NCBI GenBank assembly: GCA_028687085.1
Contig: JAQUAU010000003.1
Location: 1-33,045, forward strand
Direction of reading: 5' to 3'
Origin: Minisyncoccota bacterium
Lineage (GTDB): Bacteria; Patescibacteriota; Minisyncoccia; Phycocordibacterales; Phycocordibacteraceae
DNA length: 33,045 bases
The notes under the pieces were generated by a model. The model searched no databases and was not told where the DNA came from. It saw nothing but the letters and a program-made list of their open reading frames with translations. Positions 14,723 through 27,247 of the stretch are shown one piece after another; position 1 is the first letter of the stretch, and every line of letters begins with the position of its first letter. The position numbers and the translations under genes are program-made.

Positions 14723-15268
14723 ATGCTAAATCTTAAGCGGCTTAAGGAATTCGCGAAAACGGACGAATTCCGGGCTGAAGCGCAAGATGTCTTCTTCGAC
14801 GGGATGCAGGCCGGGTATGCAAGCAGCTCGAAGAAAGGGACCATCGTCGAACTGCCCGGATTCAAGCTGATTCCAGCGTACGTTTGTGGACCGTGGAAAG
14901 TCATCGACGGCTATCACGTTACGCCTCTTAGTCCGGCGAGCGGAGGCACCACAATTATCTCATACGAAATATCCATCGCCGCGGCAAAAAAGGACGTACC
15001 GGTATGGATGATGCAGTACTTCGGCTGGTACTACGAGGAAGTAATTCCATGCCTCAAAGCGGCTCTTCGCGAATCGTACGGAAAGAAGGAGTTCCGCGGC
15101 GGTCGCGGGCCTGATTTCTGGGAATCAAAATCGCCTGTGTTTCACTACACAAACAAATCGGATGTCTTTGAAAACACATTCGGGTGTTTCCGTGGCGAAG
15201 AATCTATTGAGACGCCAGGAGGTGCGACTATGGGTGTCCATCGCTATCAAGGCGGCCTCATGCTCTGA
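14723..15268 (+). CDS. DUF5680-like protein of unknown function
   Basis: 181 residues from ATG 14723, chosen because AGGAG stands 6 nt upstream; the track start at 14636 falls in the promoter -10 box. The core GTIVELPGFKLIPAYVCGPWKVIDGYH...TTIISYEI...DVPVWMMQYFGWYYEEV resembles the DUF5680 pattern (a charged strand, W.Y.D.Y, then PVW.M.Y.G). This is from memory and is not certain. The second half (EVIPCLKAALRESYGKKEFRGGRGP) extends beyond that domain. There is no signal peptide or membrane segment, so it should be cytoplasmic. It is the second gene of the cassette lying between two displaced rpoD tails and is transcribed away from the Cas2-like gene. Confidence 0.65.
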   Translation: MLNLKRLKEFAKTDEFRAEAQDVFFDGMQAGYASSSKKGTIVELPGFKLIPAYVCGPWKVIDGYHVTPLSPASGGTTIISYEISIAAAKKDVPVWMMQYFGWYYEEVIPCLKAALRESYGKKEFRGGRGPDFWESKSPVFHYTNKSDVFENTFGCFRGEESIETPGGATMGVHRYQGGLML

Positions 15269-15285
15269 ATGGAACACCGAATGAC

Positions 15286-15323
15286 AAAACGCGCGGGAGA
15301 TGGAATCCCCGCGCGTTTTTATT
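15286..15323. terminator. Bidirectional terminator between the DUF5680-like gene and rpoD
   Basis: AAAACGCGCGGG...CCCCGCGCGTTTTT stem-loop. T-runs are present on both strands (TTTTTATTT on plus, TTTTGTC on minus). It therefore ends the DUF5680-like message and can also end the rpoD message, which would read through the displaced tail. Confidence 0.85.
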
Positions 15324-15337
15324 TACATACGAAACAA

Positions 15338-15376
15338 TTAGTACGACTTCAGGTGGCGGGCTTTATCATGGGCGAC
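15338..15376 (-). pseudogene. Displaced rpoD 3' end (tail 1)
   Basis: Minus strand reads (VA)[10 protein letters not shown]-stop, identical in protein to the current rpoD end at 15436. The 13-bp string GCTTTATCATGGG (plus strand) is present in both copies (15360-15372 and 15458-15470). Beyond it every codon differs: GCC-CGC-CAC-CTG here against GCT-AGA-CAT-CTC in the current tail, then AAG-TCG-TAC against AAA-AGC-TAT. The codons here are the GC-ending ones typical of the surrounding genes, so this is likely the original end. Confidence 0.8.
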
Positions 15377-15377
15377 A

Positions 15378-15412
15378 TTGTTTTGTTATGAGCGGAGCGA
15401 ATTAGAAAACAA
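15378..15412. repeat. Hairpin at the junction with the displaced rpoD tail
   Basis: TTGTTTT (15378-15384) pairs with AAAACAA (15406-15412), enclosing GAGCGGAGCGAATT. It starts one or two bases after the displaced tail's recognisable codons, the same placement as the palindrome beside the displaced trmD tail. Confidence 0.55.
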
Positions 15413-15435
15413 GAAGTTCACATGATAATGCTAGT

Positions 15436-16719
<1,284 letters not shown>

Positions 16720-16757
16720 GTGAAAATGAATTGGAAATAGAAACGAAAACCTCTGCA

Positions 16758-18461
16758 TTAGATCCCAAAGGCGGCGAGACGTGCTGAAAGTTTTGCACAC
16801 TCGTTTTGAGCATGAATGACTAGAGAGGCGTCCCCCGATGCCTCAGCTCTGCGTAAATCTGCTACCGCTTTCTGATATGCCTCGCGGATAACCGCTTCTT
16901 CAAAGGCATTAAGAAGCTCGTCTCCCGCCCCCTCCTCCGGATTCTCACCGAACGTCTGCTCTGCATAGAACAGAGCTGATTCCGGAGAAGTGACAGGCGG
17001 CAGGTCTTGAGCCTCAGTAATTCGACAATACTCTGATTTGACGCGCTCTGCAAGCGACGTCCCGGGGTAGGCGTGTATAACCGCTATAAGCTGCTCCCGA
17101 CGTAGCTCAACCGTCGAGCGTGCGGCCGACAAGGTTCGACCTTGAGAATTCGGGGTTAAGGTCGAACCTTGAGTGGCCGCCCCGGTATTTTTCGGCAATC
17201 GATTGAGCGATTCGCGGACAGCTTCATTTGAGAGACTGAGGGTCCGGGCGGTTGATTGTATGAAATGTTCGCGCTCCATCGGGCTCGGGATAGCCAAGAG
17301 TAGCGGAAGAACGATACCCTCGGCGAGTCGCAAGAGGCGATGCGGGTCGCGCTCCCCTTCAGCGAGCTCAGCGAGGAAGAACTCCACGATAGGCTTCGCC
17401 TCGGTCACCCGCTTCGCGAAATCCTTCGGGTCTTCACTGATAAGATCGGCTGGGTCCTTGCCTTTCGGCAAACGCGCAGCCTTGACCCGCAGCCCGAGGG
17501 TGAGCGCGAGTGCCGCCGAGCGCGCGGTGGCCTTGAGCCCCGCCGGATCAGCGTCAAGGACGAGCATCAGGTTCTCGCTGAAGCGCTTCATCAGAGCGAG
17601 ATGCCTCTCGGAGAGCGCGGTACCCGAGAGTGCGATGGCGTTGCTGAAGCCGGCCTGATGCGCATGAATGACATCTATCTGCCCTTCTACGAGCATGGTG
17701 AACTTGCGCACGCGTATCGCCTCTTTCGCCATATCCATGCCGAAGAGGACCTCTGACTTGTGATAGAGCTCGGTCTCGGGACTGTTAAGATACTTCGCCT
17801 GTTCGTCGGCTGCGAGAGCTCGGCCGGTGAAGCCGACCACGCGCCCGGCAGCGTCGCGTATCGGGAAGATAAGCCGATTGCGGAAGCGATCGTAGTAGGT
17901 GCCTGGCTTGCCGTCGGCCTCTTTAACGAGCCCCGCCGCAAGCATCTCGGGCACCGTGAAGCCCTCGGCCGTGAGCGCCTCCAAGAGGGCGCGCCACGCC
18001 TCAGGCGCGTAACCGAGCCGCCATGCAATGATGGTTTCTGGAGTGAGCCCGCGACTCTTCGCATAGGCCTCAGCAGGACTCCCGGCGAGCTTGCCTGCGT
18101 ACCACTCGCTCGCGCGACTGATGAGCGCGCGCATCCGATCTATCTTCGATGCTTCTTCTTTACTCCTCCCTCCCGAATATTCGATAGTCACACCTGCCTT
18201 CTCGGCGAGGATCTTCATTGCACCCTTGAAATCCACCCCCTCCACTTTTTCAATAAAAGAAAATCCATCGCCGCCGAGTCCACACCCGAAGCAGTGCCAG
18301 CTCCCGCGCTCCGCGCTCACGTGAAAGGAGCCGGTCTTTTCTTTATGAAATGGGCAGAGCCCCACCATGCTCCGCCCCGCGCGGCGCAGCTTCACATAGG
18401 GCGCAATGATGTCCTGGATGTTCAGCCTTTCCTTTATCTCCGCCACCGTGTCCTTCGCCAT
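16758..18461 (-). CDS. dnaG: DNA primase
   Basis: Makes RNA primers at the replication fork. 567 residues. The zinc-binding CHC2 domain is [27 protein letters not shown] (Cys/His/Cys/Cys, about 36-62). The catalytic core holds [21 protein letters not shown] and the RNA polymerase motif [11 protein letters not shown]. Toprim follows with [29 protein letters not shown] and LVLDADPAG (the metal-binding DxD). The C-terminal helicase-binding part is diverged. A nested palindrome adds [18 protein letters not shown] between the core and the C-terminal domain. It has its own -10 box after the rpoC terminator and sits upstream of rpoD. Confidence 0.96.
   Translation of the reverse strand: MAKDTVAEIKERLNIQDIIAPYVKLRRAGRSMVGLCPFHKEKTGSFHVSAERGSWHCFGCGLGGDGFSFIEKVEGVDFKGAMKILAEKAGVTIEYSGGRSKEEASKIDRMRALISRASEWYAGKLAGSPAEAYAKSRGLTPETIIAWRLGYAPEAWRALLEALTAEGFTVPEMLAAGLVKEADGKPGTYYDRFRNRLIFPIRDAAGRVVGFTGRALAADEQAKYLNSPETELYHKSEVLFGMDMAKEAIRVRKFTMLVEGQIDVIHAHQAGFSNAIALSGTALSERHLALMKRFSENLMLVLDADPAGLKATARSAALALTLGLRVKAARLPKGKDPADLISEDPKDFAKRVTEAKPIVEFFLAELAEGERDPHRLLRLAEGIVLPLLLAIPSPMEREHFIQSTARTLSLSNEAVRESLNRLPKNTGAATQGSTLTPNSQGRTLSAARSTVELRREQLIAVIHAYPGTSLAERVKSEYCRITEAQDLPPVTSPESALFYAEQTFGENPEEGAGDELLNAFEEAVIREAYQKAVADLRRAEASGDASLVIHAQNECAKLSARLAAFGI
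17130..17171. repeat. In-frame palindrome pair in dnaG
   Basis: CAAGGTTCGACCTT (17130-17143) is the complement of AAGGTCGAACCTTG (17158-17171), 14 bp, with a 14-nt spacer. Each arm is also a small hairpin (AAGGT-TCG-ACCTT). It encodes [14 protein letters not shown] in the interdomain linker. Confidence 0.8.
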
Positions 18462-18470
18462 AATGAATTG

Positions 18471-18476
18471 ATTCTA
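18471..18476 (-). promoter_or_regulatory. -10 box of the dnaG-rpoD operon
   Basis: TAGAAT at 18476-18471 on the minus strand, 9 nt before the dnaG ATG at 18461 and downstream of the rpoC terminator. This suggests independent, near-leaderless transcription. Confidence 0.5.
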
Positions 18477-18489
18477 CCTCGCCAGAGGG

Positions 18490-18520
18490 GTTAACAAAAA
18501 CCGCCCTTTCGAGCGGTTTG
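18490..18520 (-). terminator. Terminator of the rpoBC operon
   Basis: Minus strand AAACCGCTCGAAAGGGCGGTTT followed by TTGTTAACC, 22 nt after the rpoC stop. Confidence 0.85.
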
Positions 18521-18541
18521 TGTTTTGTAAAATTCTTGAAC

Positions 18542-21500
18542 TTAGAGTCCGCGAGGGACACGCGGGGCGAACGAGGTCGTGCGTGACTCGTAGCTAGCCG
18601 GTGCCGGGCGCTCAGCCTGAAGCTTCGCGATGTGCGCATGCTTCTTAGAGCCCGCAAAGCCAGTGCCCGAGGGAATCAGGCGGCCGAGAATGACGTTCTC
18701 TTTGAGACCGCGCAGACGATCCACCGAGCCGCGAAGTGCAGCATTGATGAGAATCTTCGTTGTCTGCTCGAAAGATGCGGCCGAGAGGAAGGAGCGGCGA
18801 GAGAGAGCGCTCTCCTTGATGCCGAGCACGATCTCGTGCGCCTTCGGCGCAATCTTGCCGGCGTCCTCCATCTCCTTGATCGACTTCGCGAACTCCCAGT
18901 CTTCGACAACGTCGCCGACCGAGTAGTCGGTATCGCCTGCGTCGCTTATCTTCACGCGCGAGAACATCTGCTTCACCACGACCTCCAAGTGCTTGCGAGA
19001 AACCGGTGCGCCCTGGAGCTCATAGATCTTCGACGCCTCGGTGATGATGTACTCCTGCACCAGCGCGCGACCTGCGTACTCGAAGAGATCATCGAGGTCG
19101 GCAGAACCGTCGGTGAGGATCTGACCCTTCACCACCTTGTCGCCCTCCTTCACCAAGGGCACGCGCGGATACGGCGCGAGGTATTCGAAGGACGAACCGT
19201 CCTTCTTGCCCTGCCCTGCCTCCGGAGCGACCACGATGACTTTCTCGCGACCCTCTTCTTTAATTTCAGTGACCAAGCCGTCAGTCTTGCTGATAACAGC
19301 CGGGTTCTTCGGCGAGCGCTTCTCAAACACTTCTTCGACGCGAGGGAGACCGCTGGTGATATCGCCACCAACTGAGGCCACACCGCCGGCGTGGAAGGTG
19401 CGCATCGTGAGCTGAGTGCCCGGCTCACCGATAGCCTGTGCCGCGACCGTGCCGACCGCTTCGCCGAGATCGACGATCTCTTGTGTCGTGAGGTCCATAC
19501 CGTAGCAGGTCTGACAGACGCCGTAGCGCGTCTCGCAGGACATCGGAGAGCGCGAGACGATAGTGCTCACTGTCGACGCTGCGAGCGCATCGGCATCGAG
19601 AATCGAGAGATAGTGCCCCTTCTTGAAGAGGACGGTGCCGTCAGCATCCTTCGCATCCTCGGCGAGCACGCGCCCGCGGAGCGCCTCAGCGTAGTTGATC
19701 TGGATGCCAGAAGCAGAGACGCGATTAATCTTCACGCCGCGCTTGGTGCCGCAGTCTGCCTCAGTCACGATAGAGTCTTGTGCAACGTCGAAGAGGCGGC
19801 GCGTGAGATAGCCGGCCTTCGCGGTGCCGAGCGCTGTGTCGGTGAGGCCCTTGCGTGCACCGTGTGTGGACATGAAGTACTCGATCGGATTCAACCCCTC
19901 GATCATCGAGGAGATAATCGGCACCTCGATCGTCTTGCCAGAGGTGTCCTGAATGAGACCCTTCATACCGGCCATCTGAGTGAGGTTACCCAAGGTACCG
20001 CGAGCGCCGGACTTCACCATGTCGGCGACGGAGCCCATCGGGTCGAGCTGTGCGGCAACCTTCTCTTCCACGGCCTGCTTCGTGCCCTGCCAGATCTCGA
20101 TTGCCATGCGGCGCTTCTCCTCTTCAGAGAGGAGGCCGTTCTGATAATCTGCTTCAATCTTAGCGACCTTCGTTACTGCTTCGTCGATGATGCCAGCCTT
20201 CTCCTTCGGGACCGAGACGTCGTCGATAGCCCAGGAGATGCCCGAGCGCGTCGCATAGTCGAAGCCGAAGCGCTTCACCTTATTCACGATGTTCGGCACT
20301 GCGTCGATGCCGTAGCGACTGATGCAGTCGGTCACGATGCGCGCAAGCACTTTTTTCGTTATCGTTTCATTCACATATGGGTAGTCGGCAGGAAGAACCG
20401 TGTTGAAGAGGAGTCGACCGACGGTCGTCTCAAACGGATGGTTCTCAAACTGTGCATACTTCTCCTTGCCTTCAACCGGCAGGACGTTAATCTTGGCGCG
20501 ACGGTCGATCGCATCATACTCAGACGCGAGAATAGCTGCGTTTGGCGAAGCGAAATATTCGCCCTCGCCCCTCACCTTGTCCACGGCCTTGGTGAGCCAA
20601 TAGACACCGAGGATAATGTCGAGCGGCTTCCCGGTGAGCACAATCATGTCGCCCGAGCCCGGCTTGAGGATGTTCTTGTTGGCGCTCATGATGTTCGCCG
20701 CTTCCCACTGCGCCTCTTCAGAGAGCGGGACGTGCACGGCCATCTGGTCGCCGTCGAAGTCCGCGTTGAAGGCGTTACAGACGAGCGGATGGAGCTGGAT
20801 CGCGTCACCCTCGATGAGTCGCGGGCGGAATGCCTGGATGCCCTGACGGTGCAGGGTCGGTGCGCGGTTGAGGAGGACGTGCTTGCCCTTAATCGCCTCT
20901 TCAAGCAGCTCCCACACTTCGGCGACACCGTCTTCGATCAAGCGGCCTGCGCCGCGAATGTTGAACGCGAGTTCGCGTTCGAGAAGCCCACTGATGACGA
21001 ATGGGCGGAAGAGCTCCAAGGCCATGTGCTTGGGCAGACCGCATTCATCGAGTTCGAGGTCCGGACCGACGACGATCACGGAGCGACCAGAGTAGTCGAC
21101 GCGCTTACCGAGCAGGTTCTGGCGGAAGTAGCCCTGCTTACCCTTCAGGTAGTCAGCAAGCGACTTGAGTGGACGACGCTGGGCCATCGTCATCGCGCCG
21201 GCAGAGGCGCCCGACTTGCGGATCGAGTTGTCCAGAAGCGCGTCAACAGCCTCTTGGAGGATGCGCTTCTCATTGCGCAGGATCACCTCCGGCGCATGGA
21301 TGTCGATGAGTTTCTTCAAACGGTTGTTGCGGTTGATGACGCGGCGATAGAGGTCGTTCACGTCGCTCGTCGCGTGACGACCGCCTTCAAGGGCGACCAT
21401 CGGGCGAAGCGCCGGCGGGATGACCGGGATGCGCGTGAGGAAGAGCCACTCGGGACGCACGCCAGAGGCGATGAGCCCAGCGATAAGCGACAGGCGCTTC

Positions 21501-22264
21501 GCGAGCTTCTCGCGCTCGGCGGCGCCGGCGTGCTCGTAGCGCGCCGAGAGCGTCTTCTCGAGCTCCTTGAGGTCGAGCTTGGTGAAGATGTCATAAATAG
21601 CTTCGGCGCCGATGCGAGCCTCGAAGAGGCCACCGTACTTCACCGAGAAGCGGTGATACTCGAGCTCGTCGAGCACTTTTCCAACCACAACTCCTTCAAT
21701 TTCGGCCTTGGTGAGGGTCATCTTCTCTTTGAGCGCATCGCGCTCTTTATCAGAGCCGAGCGACTTGTACTTGGACTTGTATTCGCTCTCGAGCTCGGTC
21801 AAGAGGCGCTTCTTCTCTTCATCGGCAATCTTGGTGATGATGTAGCCCGCGAAGTAGACGACCTTCTCGATGTCGGTCGCGGATGCGCCAAGGAGCAAAG
21901 CCATGCGGCTCGGCACGGAGCGCAAGAACCAGATATGCGCGACCGGCGTGCAGAGCTCGATGTGGCCCATGCGTTCGCGGCGCACGATTGAGCGCGTGAT
22001 CTCGACACCGCACTTGTCGCAGACGATGCCCTTGTAGCGGATGCCTTTGTACTTGCCGCAGTAACACTCGTAATCCTTTTCAGGACCGAAGATCTTCTCG
22101 TCGAAGAGCCCGTGCTTCTCGGAGCGCTGGGTGCGGTAGTTGATGGTCTCCGGCTTGGTGACTTCGCCACTGGACCACGCGAGAATGCGTTCCGGACTCG
22201 CGAGCGCGAGACGGAGTCCGTTCCAGGTGTCCTTCGGAGGGAGTTTGCGAGGGGTGAATGCCAT
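18542..22264 (-). CDS. rpoC: RNA polymerase beta' subunit
   Basis: 1240 residues. The N-terminal zinc-binding segment is CYCGKYKGIRYKGIVCDKCGVEI (about 67-89). The catalytic NADFDGDQMAVH triad of aspartates is near 475-486, preceded by the conserved LLNRAPTLHRQGIQAF. The trigger-loop region is near FHAGGVAS...GLPRVEEVFEKR. A second zinc cluster is MSCETRYGVCQTCYGMDL. It forms the active-site pincer of RNA polymerase with RpoB. The ATG at 22264 lies 25 nt after the rpoB stop, so the two are co-transcribed. The length is slightly short relative to E. coli, as expected without the large lineage-specific inserts. No internal palindrome of the sort seen in neighbouring genes was noticed. Confidence 0.98.
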   Translation of the reverse strand: MAFTPRKLPPKDTWNGLRLALASPERILAWSSGEVTKPETINYRTQRSEKHGLFDEKIFGPEKDYECYCGKYKGIRYKGIVCDKCGVEITRSIVRRERMGHIELCTPVAHIWFLRSVPSRMALLLGASATDIEKVVYFAGYIITKIADEEKKRLLTELESEYKSKYKSLGSDKERDALKEKMTLTKAEIEGVVVGKVLDELEYHRFSVKYGGLFEARIGAEAIYDIFTKLDLKELEKTLSARYEHAGAAEREKLAKRLSLIAGLIASGVRPEWLFLTRIPVIPPALRPMVALEGGRHATSDVNDLYRRVINRNNRLKKLIDIHAPEVILRNEKRILQEAVDALLDNSIRKSGASAGAMTMAQRRPLKSLADYLKGKQGYFRQNLLGKRVDYSGRSVIVVGPDLELDECGLPKHMALELFRPFVISGLLERELAFNIRGAGRLIEDGVAEVWELLEEAIKGKHVLLNRAPTLHRQGIQAFRPRLIEGDAIQLHPLVCNAFNADFDGDQMAVHVPLSEEAQWEAANIMSANKNILKPGSGDMIVLTGKPLDIILGVYWLTKAVDKVRGEGEYFASPNAAILASEYDAIDRRAKINVLPVEGKEKYAQFENHPFETTVGRLLFNTVLPADYPYVNETITKKVLARIVTDCISRYGIDAVPNIVNKVKRFGFDYATRSGISWAIDDVSVPKEKAGIIDEAVTKVAKIEADYQNGLLSEEEKRRMAIEIWQGTKQAVEEKVAAQLDPMGSVADMVKSGARGTLGNLTQMAGMKGLIQDTSGKTIEVPIISSMIEGLNPIEYFMSTHGARKGLTDTALGTAKAGYLTRRLFDVAQDSIVTEADCGTKRGVKINRVSASGIQINYAEALRGRVLAEDAKDADGTVLFKKGHYLSILDADALAASTVSTIVSRSPMSCETRYGVCQTCYGMDLTTQEIVDLGEAVGTVAAQAIGEPGTQLTMRTFHAGGVASVGGDITSGLPRVEEVFEKRSPKNPAVISKTDGLVTEIKEEGREKVIVVAPEAGQGKKDGSSFEYLAPYPRVPLVKEGDKVVKGQILTDGSADLDDLFEYAGRALVQEYIITEASKIYELQGAPVSRKHLEVVVKQMFSRVKISDAGDTDYSVGDVVEDWEFAKSIKEMEDAGKIAPKAHEIVLGIKESALSRRSFLSAASFEQTTKILINAALRGSVDRLRGLKENVILGRLIPSGTGFAGSKKHAHIAKLQAERPAPASYESRTTSFAPRVPRGL

Positions 22265-22289
22265 AAAGGAAGAGTTCAGGATTAATAAA

Positions 22290-25475
<3,186 letters not shown>

Positions 25476-25746
25476 GTCGTGGTGGCTGAAGTGGATAAGT
25501 AATCGCCCAACTAAACATATATAAATGCGAACGCACGGAAATAAATCCGCTTGCGCTTATGCGTTTTTCTCTGTGTTCCCGTATGAATCTGCCCTTCCCG
25601 CCCTCCAGTACTCAGTCGTATCTAATACCTCCAACCTATCACCCCCCGCCTTTTCCTGCAACCCCCGAAAACAGGGGTGGGGATAAGCGAAATAGGATAA
25701 AAAGACGGACCCGTCACCGGGTCCGTTCAAGCAAACTGATTGATAC
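25476..25746. other. Intergenic region upstream of rpoB
   Basis: 271 bp holding the terminator of the upstream gene (25696-25726), a GC-rich stem (CCCCCGAAAACAGGGG, about 25663-25678), a GCGCTTATGCG near-palindrome and an AT-rich TATATA stretch that may be part of the rpoB promoter. I saw no gene in it. Confidence 0.4.
25696..25726 (-). terminator. Terminator of the 235-aa membrane protein gene
   Basis: Minus strand ACGGACCC-GGTGAC-GGGTCCGT followed by CTTTTTATCC. Confidence 0.9.
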
Positions 25747-26454
25747 CTATGCTGTTGCCGCTTCGGGCGACTTCTTCGAATGGACATCAATGGCGTGCTG
25801 TGCAATCTCGAAGTATTTGTCGTAGCCGCCTGATGCGAGCCCGATTCGATGCAGTGTGTTGTAACGCCTGGTGAATTCAGCTTTCGAATTTCCTGCCAAT
25901 ATCTGCATCCGTTCCCGGTGCTCAGGAGACTTGGCTGACCTCACTCCTTCTTCCAGTCGGAGTACTTCTGCAGCGCAATCTACGAGAATACTGGTGCCGA
26001 TCTGCCTTATTGCTTCATCGTCGGTGTCAGGCAGTAGTAGTTCGAAACTTGCAGAAGTCCAACTACGTGCAAGATCAAGATGTTCGCAGAAATCAACGGC
26101 ATGAGAAATTGTCGCGTCGTCCACCTCTTCGGCCTTTCCTTCAAGAGCCCCGAGTATCACCATGGAGGCCATCGCGAGAAACACCGCCTGTGGTAGGTGC
26201 ACGAACCAGTTCCCCATTCCTTCCTTGTCAGTCACGACGCCCCATACGACAAAGCCGAGAAGAACGAGAAGAACGAGAAGCATCATAGCGAAGCCCAGGA
26301 AACTTCTGTTTCTGTTCCTCCGTTTGTTTTCGACGATTTGCATCGCCGTCCTAACCGGATTGCTGCCGCCGCTGCGCATCCACGCGCGCTCGAAGAGTGG
26401 TGAGATCGTACGCTGGCGACCAAGCTTGGCTAGATATTCAATTGAAATGCCCAT
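25747..26454 (-). CDS. Two-pass membrane protein of unknown function, 235 aa
   Basis: Starts at ATG 26454 with a strong AAAGGAG 9 nt upstream. A basic N-terminal part (MGISIEYLAKLGRQRTISPLFERAW...ENKRRNRNR, about 1-50) is followed by two membrane segments (FLGFAMMLLVLLVLLGFVVWGVV and FVHLPQAVFLAMASMVILGAL). A C-terminal helical domain of about 130 residues, rich in Glu and His (DATISHAVDFCEHLDLARSW, KSPEHRERMQIL), is presumably cytoplasmic. I do not recognise a family. A 150-nt leader with strong predicted pairing precedes it, and it has a clean terminator, so it is a single-gene unit. It sits just downstream of the displaced trmD tail, in a likely accessory segment. Confidence 0.75.
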   Translation of the reverse strand: MGISIEYLAKLGRQRTISPLFERAWMRSGGSNPVRTAMQIVENKRRNRNRSFLGFAMMLLVLLVLLGFVVWGVVTDKEGMGNWFVHLPQAVFLAMASMVILGALEGKAEEVDDATISHAVDFCEHLDLARSWTSASFELLLPDTDDEAIRQIGTSILVDCAAEVLRLEEGVRSAKSPEHRERMQILAGNSKAEFTRRYNTLHRIGLASGGYDKYFEIAQHAIDVHSKKSPEAATA

Positions 26455-26606
26455 GATAAAGAACTCCTTTTACCTTAAATAGACCATCCGTGGTCGAGCG
26501 AAGGAGGCGTCCGTGCCTCACTGTACTTCGGGTTTCCGGCCCGAATCACAGCTTTTCATCACTCACCCGTGCTCTAAGGCAAAGCAGTAGGCACCTCCCT
26601 TGTACC
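26455..26606 (-). promoter_or_regulatory. Structured 5' leader of the 235-aa membrane protein gene
   Basis: On the minus strand GGAGG-T-GCCT-ACTG pairs with CAGT-G-AGGC...CCTCC, closing a multi-branch region with an internal hairpin TTCGGG-CCGGAAA-CCCGAA. A further hairpin GACCA-CGGA-TGGTC follows, just before the AAAGGAG ribosome binding site. The arrangement (long closing stem, internal hairpin, sequence close to the ribosome binding site) is what a riboswitch or protein-binding leader would look like. I could not match it to a known riboswitch class. No ORF fits this stretch. Confidence 0.4.
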
Positions 26607-26623
26607 ACATTTCTTTATTAAAG

Positions 26624-26677
26624 CTATTTCTCCTTCCTCCAGGCATCAATCTTGGCGTGATGGCCAGTTTGAAGGAC
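26624..26677 (-). pseudogene. Displaced trmD 3' end
   Basis: Minus strand reads VLQTGHHAKIDAWRKEK-stop, against VLQTGHHANIDKWREKR-stop at the end of the intact trmD 700 bp upstream. The 11-bp string GCGTGATGGCC is shared exactly (26655-26665 and 27358-27368); the rest has diverged in both codons and residues. Nothing trmD-like precedes it: the reading frame runs straight into the palindrome at 26681. An in-frame ATG in the palindrome would make a 21-codon ORF (MEHAVLQTGHHA...), probably meaningless. Confidence 0.85.
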
Positions 26678-26680
26678 CGC

Positions 26681-26720
26681 ATGTTCCATAAGTAATGCGG
26701 TCGCACATGACATGGAACAT
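26681..26720. repeat. Solitary GACC-loop palindrome (C) at the displaced trmD tail
   Basis: A perfect 9-bp outer stem ATGTTCCAT/ATGGAACAT encloses, on the minus strand, GTGC-GACC-GCAT, the same inner hairpin as palindrome A2. The length (40 nt) and two-tier layout match the pairs around the Cas2-like genes, but the outer stem is unrelated. It begins 3 nt from the recognisable trmD tail. Confidence 0.85.
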
Positions 26721-26727
26721 CGATGTC

Positions 26728-26757
26728 TCAATTTTTGTCCTATAGGACAAAAATTGA
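26728..26757. repeat. 30-nt perfect palindrome
   Basis: TCAATTTTTGTCC-TATA-GGACAAAAATTGA, no mismatches, 7 nt from palindrome C. It could be an operator, a cruciform or a recombination site. Confidence 0.75.
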
Positions 26758-26770
26758 TACAAGCGGTATG

Positions 26771-26800
26771 CCCTTATTTTGACGGTCGGCAAAATAAGGG
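26771..26800. repeat. 30-nt hairpin with GACC loop (D)
   Basis: A perfect 10-bp stem CCCTTATTTT/AAAATAAGGG. On the minus strand the loop reads GCC-GACC-GTC, so it may be a shortened relative of the GACC-loop palindromes. Confidence 0.65.
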
Positions 26801-26821
26801 AAAACGACTTCCCCACTTTGG

Positions 26822-26855
26822 ATAAAACAAAACCGCCCCGATGTTCCGGGGCGGC
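26822..26855 (-). terminator. Terminator of the 124-aa gene
   Basis: Minus strand CCGCCCCG-type stem (8 bp) with a 6-nt loop followed by TTTTGTTTTATCC, 18 nt after the stop. Confidence 0.85.
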
Positions 26856-26872
26856 GCGGTTGTTGCGCGTGG

Positions 26873-27247
26873 CTAACGCGCGAGGGCAAGGGTAAAGGTT
26901 ATCTCGTTTTCTTTGGCCGTCATTGTGACCAGTATTCCCTTTTCAGAGTTTCGGACCGCGTCTTCGAAACAGAGGAGGAGTTGAGAACACTGGCAACGTT
27001 TGAATTCCTCCTCGAGACACTTGGCAAGATGGTAGTTATATTGCCAGTCGAACGACCCGAGCTTGAGGTGAAGATCCTTCGAGGTCGTCACCAGCGTGAA
27101 TTGCTCTCTCGAAGTCACGTCATCGATATACGTCCGATAAACCCGCGACTTATGTTCCAACGCTTCGGTCATACCTTTCCAGACCCACCACAGATGGGAG
27201 TTCTTATCTGCCGGGGGATTGGCGGTCGACAGTACTACTGTATGCAT
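26873..27247 (-). CDS. Hypothetical cytoplasmic protein, 124 aa
   Basis: The start is taken at ATG 27247 (MHTVVLSTANPPADKNSH) because AAGGAG stands 7 nt upstream; the 197-aa track version runs backwards into trmD and is rejected. No signal peptide or membrane segment. Mixed alpha/beta composition, with a Cys-containing stretch FKRCQCSQLLLCFEDAV and the segment LWWVWKGMTEALEHKSRVYRTYIDDV. I do not recognise a family. It is the only gene between the current and displaced trmD ends, so it is probably cargo of that insertion. An 8-bp inverted repeat (AACGTCGC...GCGACGTT, about 27271-27319) in its leader could be a regulatory hairpin or operator. Confidence 0.65.
   Translation of the reverse strand: MHTVVLSTANPPADKNSHLWWVWKGMTEALEHKSRVYRTYIDDVTSREQFTLVTTSKDLHLKLGSFDWQYNYHLAKCLEEEFKRCQCSQLLLCFEDAVRNSEKGILVTMTAKENEITFTLALAR

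Larger units (their letters stand above)
13840..15340. mobile_element. Candidate cassette inserted at the rpoD 3' end (Cas2-like gene 2 + DUF5680-like gene)
   Basis: The segment between two displaced rpoD tails holds palindrome B1, the second Cas2-like gene, palindrome B2, a promoter, a DUF5680-like gene and a terminator. The Cas2-like gene looks more AT-rich than its neighbours by eye. Being bounded by two copies of the same rpoD tail is what I would expect if the cassette arrived with its own copy of the rpoD end. Boundaries are approximate and mobility is inferred. Confidence 0.45.
26607..26872. other. Palindrome-rich intergenic region next to a displaced trmD tail
   Basis: Between the leader above and the 124-aa gene lie, in order, the trmD tail fragment (26624-26677), a 40-nt GACC palindrome (26681-26720), a 30-nt perfect palindrome (26728-26757), a 30-nt hairpin with GACC in the loop (26771-26800) and a terminator (26822-26855). 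No full gene is present. Confidence 0.6.

Noticed and set aside
19391-21991. 866-aa ORF on the plus strand
   Set aside because: Lies wholly antisense to rpoC, with the codon-shadow composition (rich in Arg, His, Asp, Val) that high-GC genes give on the opposite strand.
26455-26620. A tRNA or tmRNA gene in the gap upstream of the 235-aa gene
   Set aside because: No cloverleaf with anticodon arm, no TTCRANY T-loop and no CCA-type end; the pairing fits a leader better.
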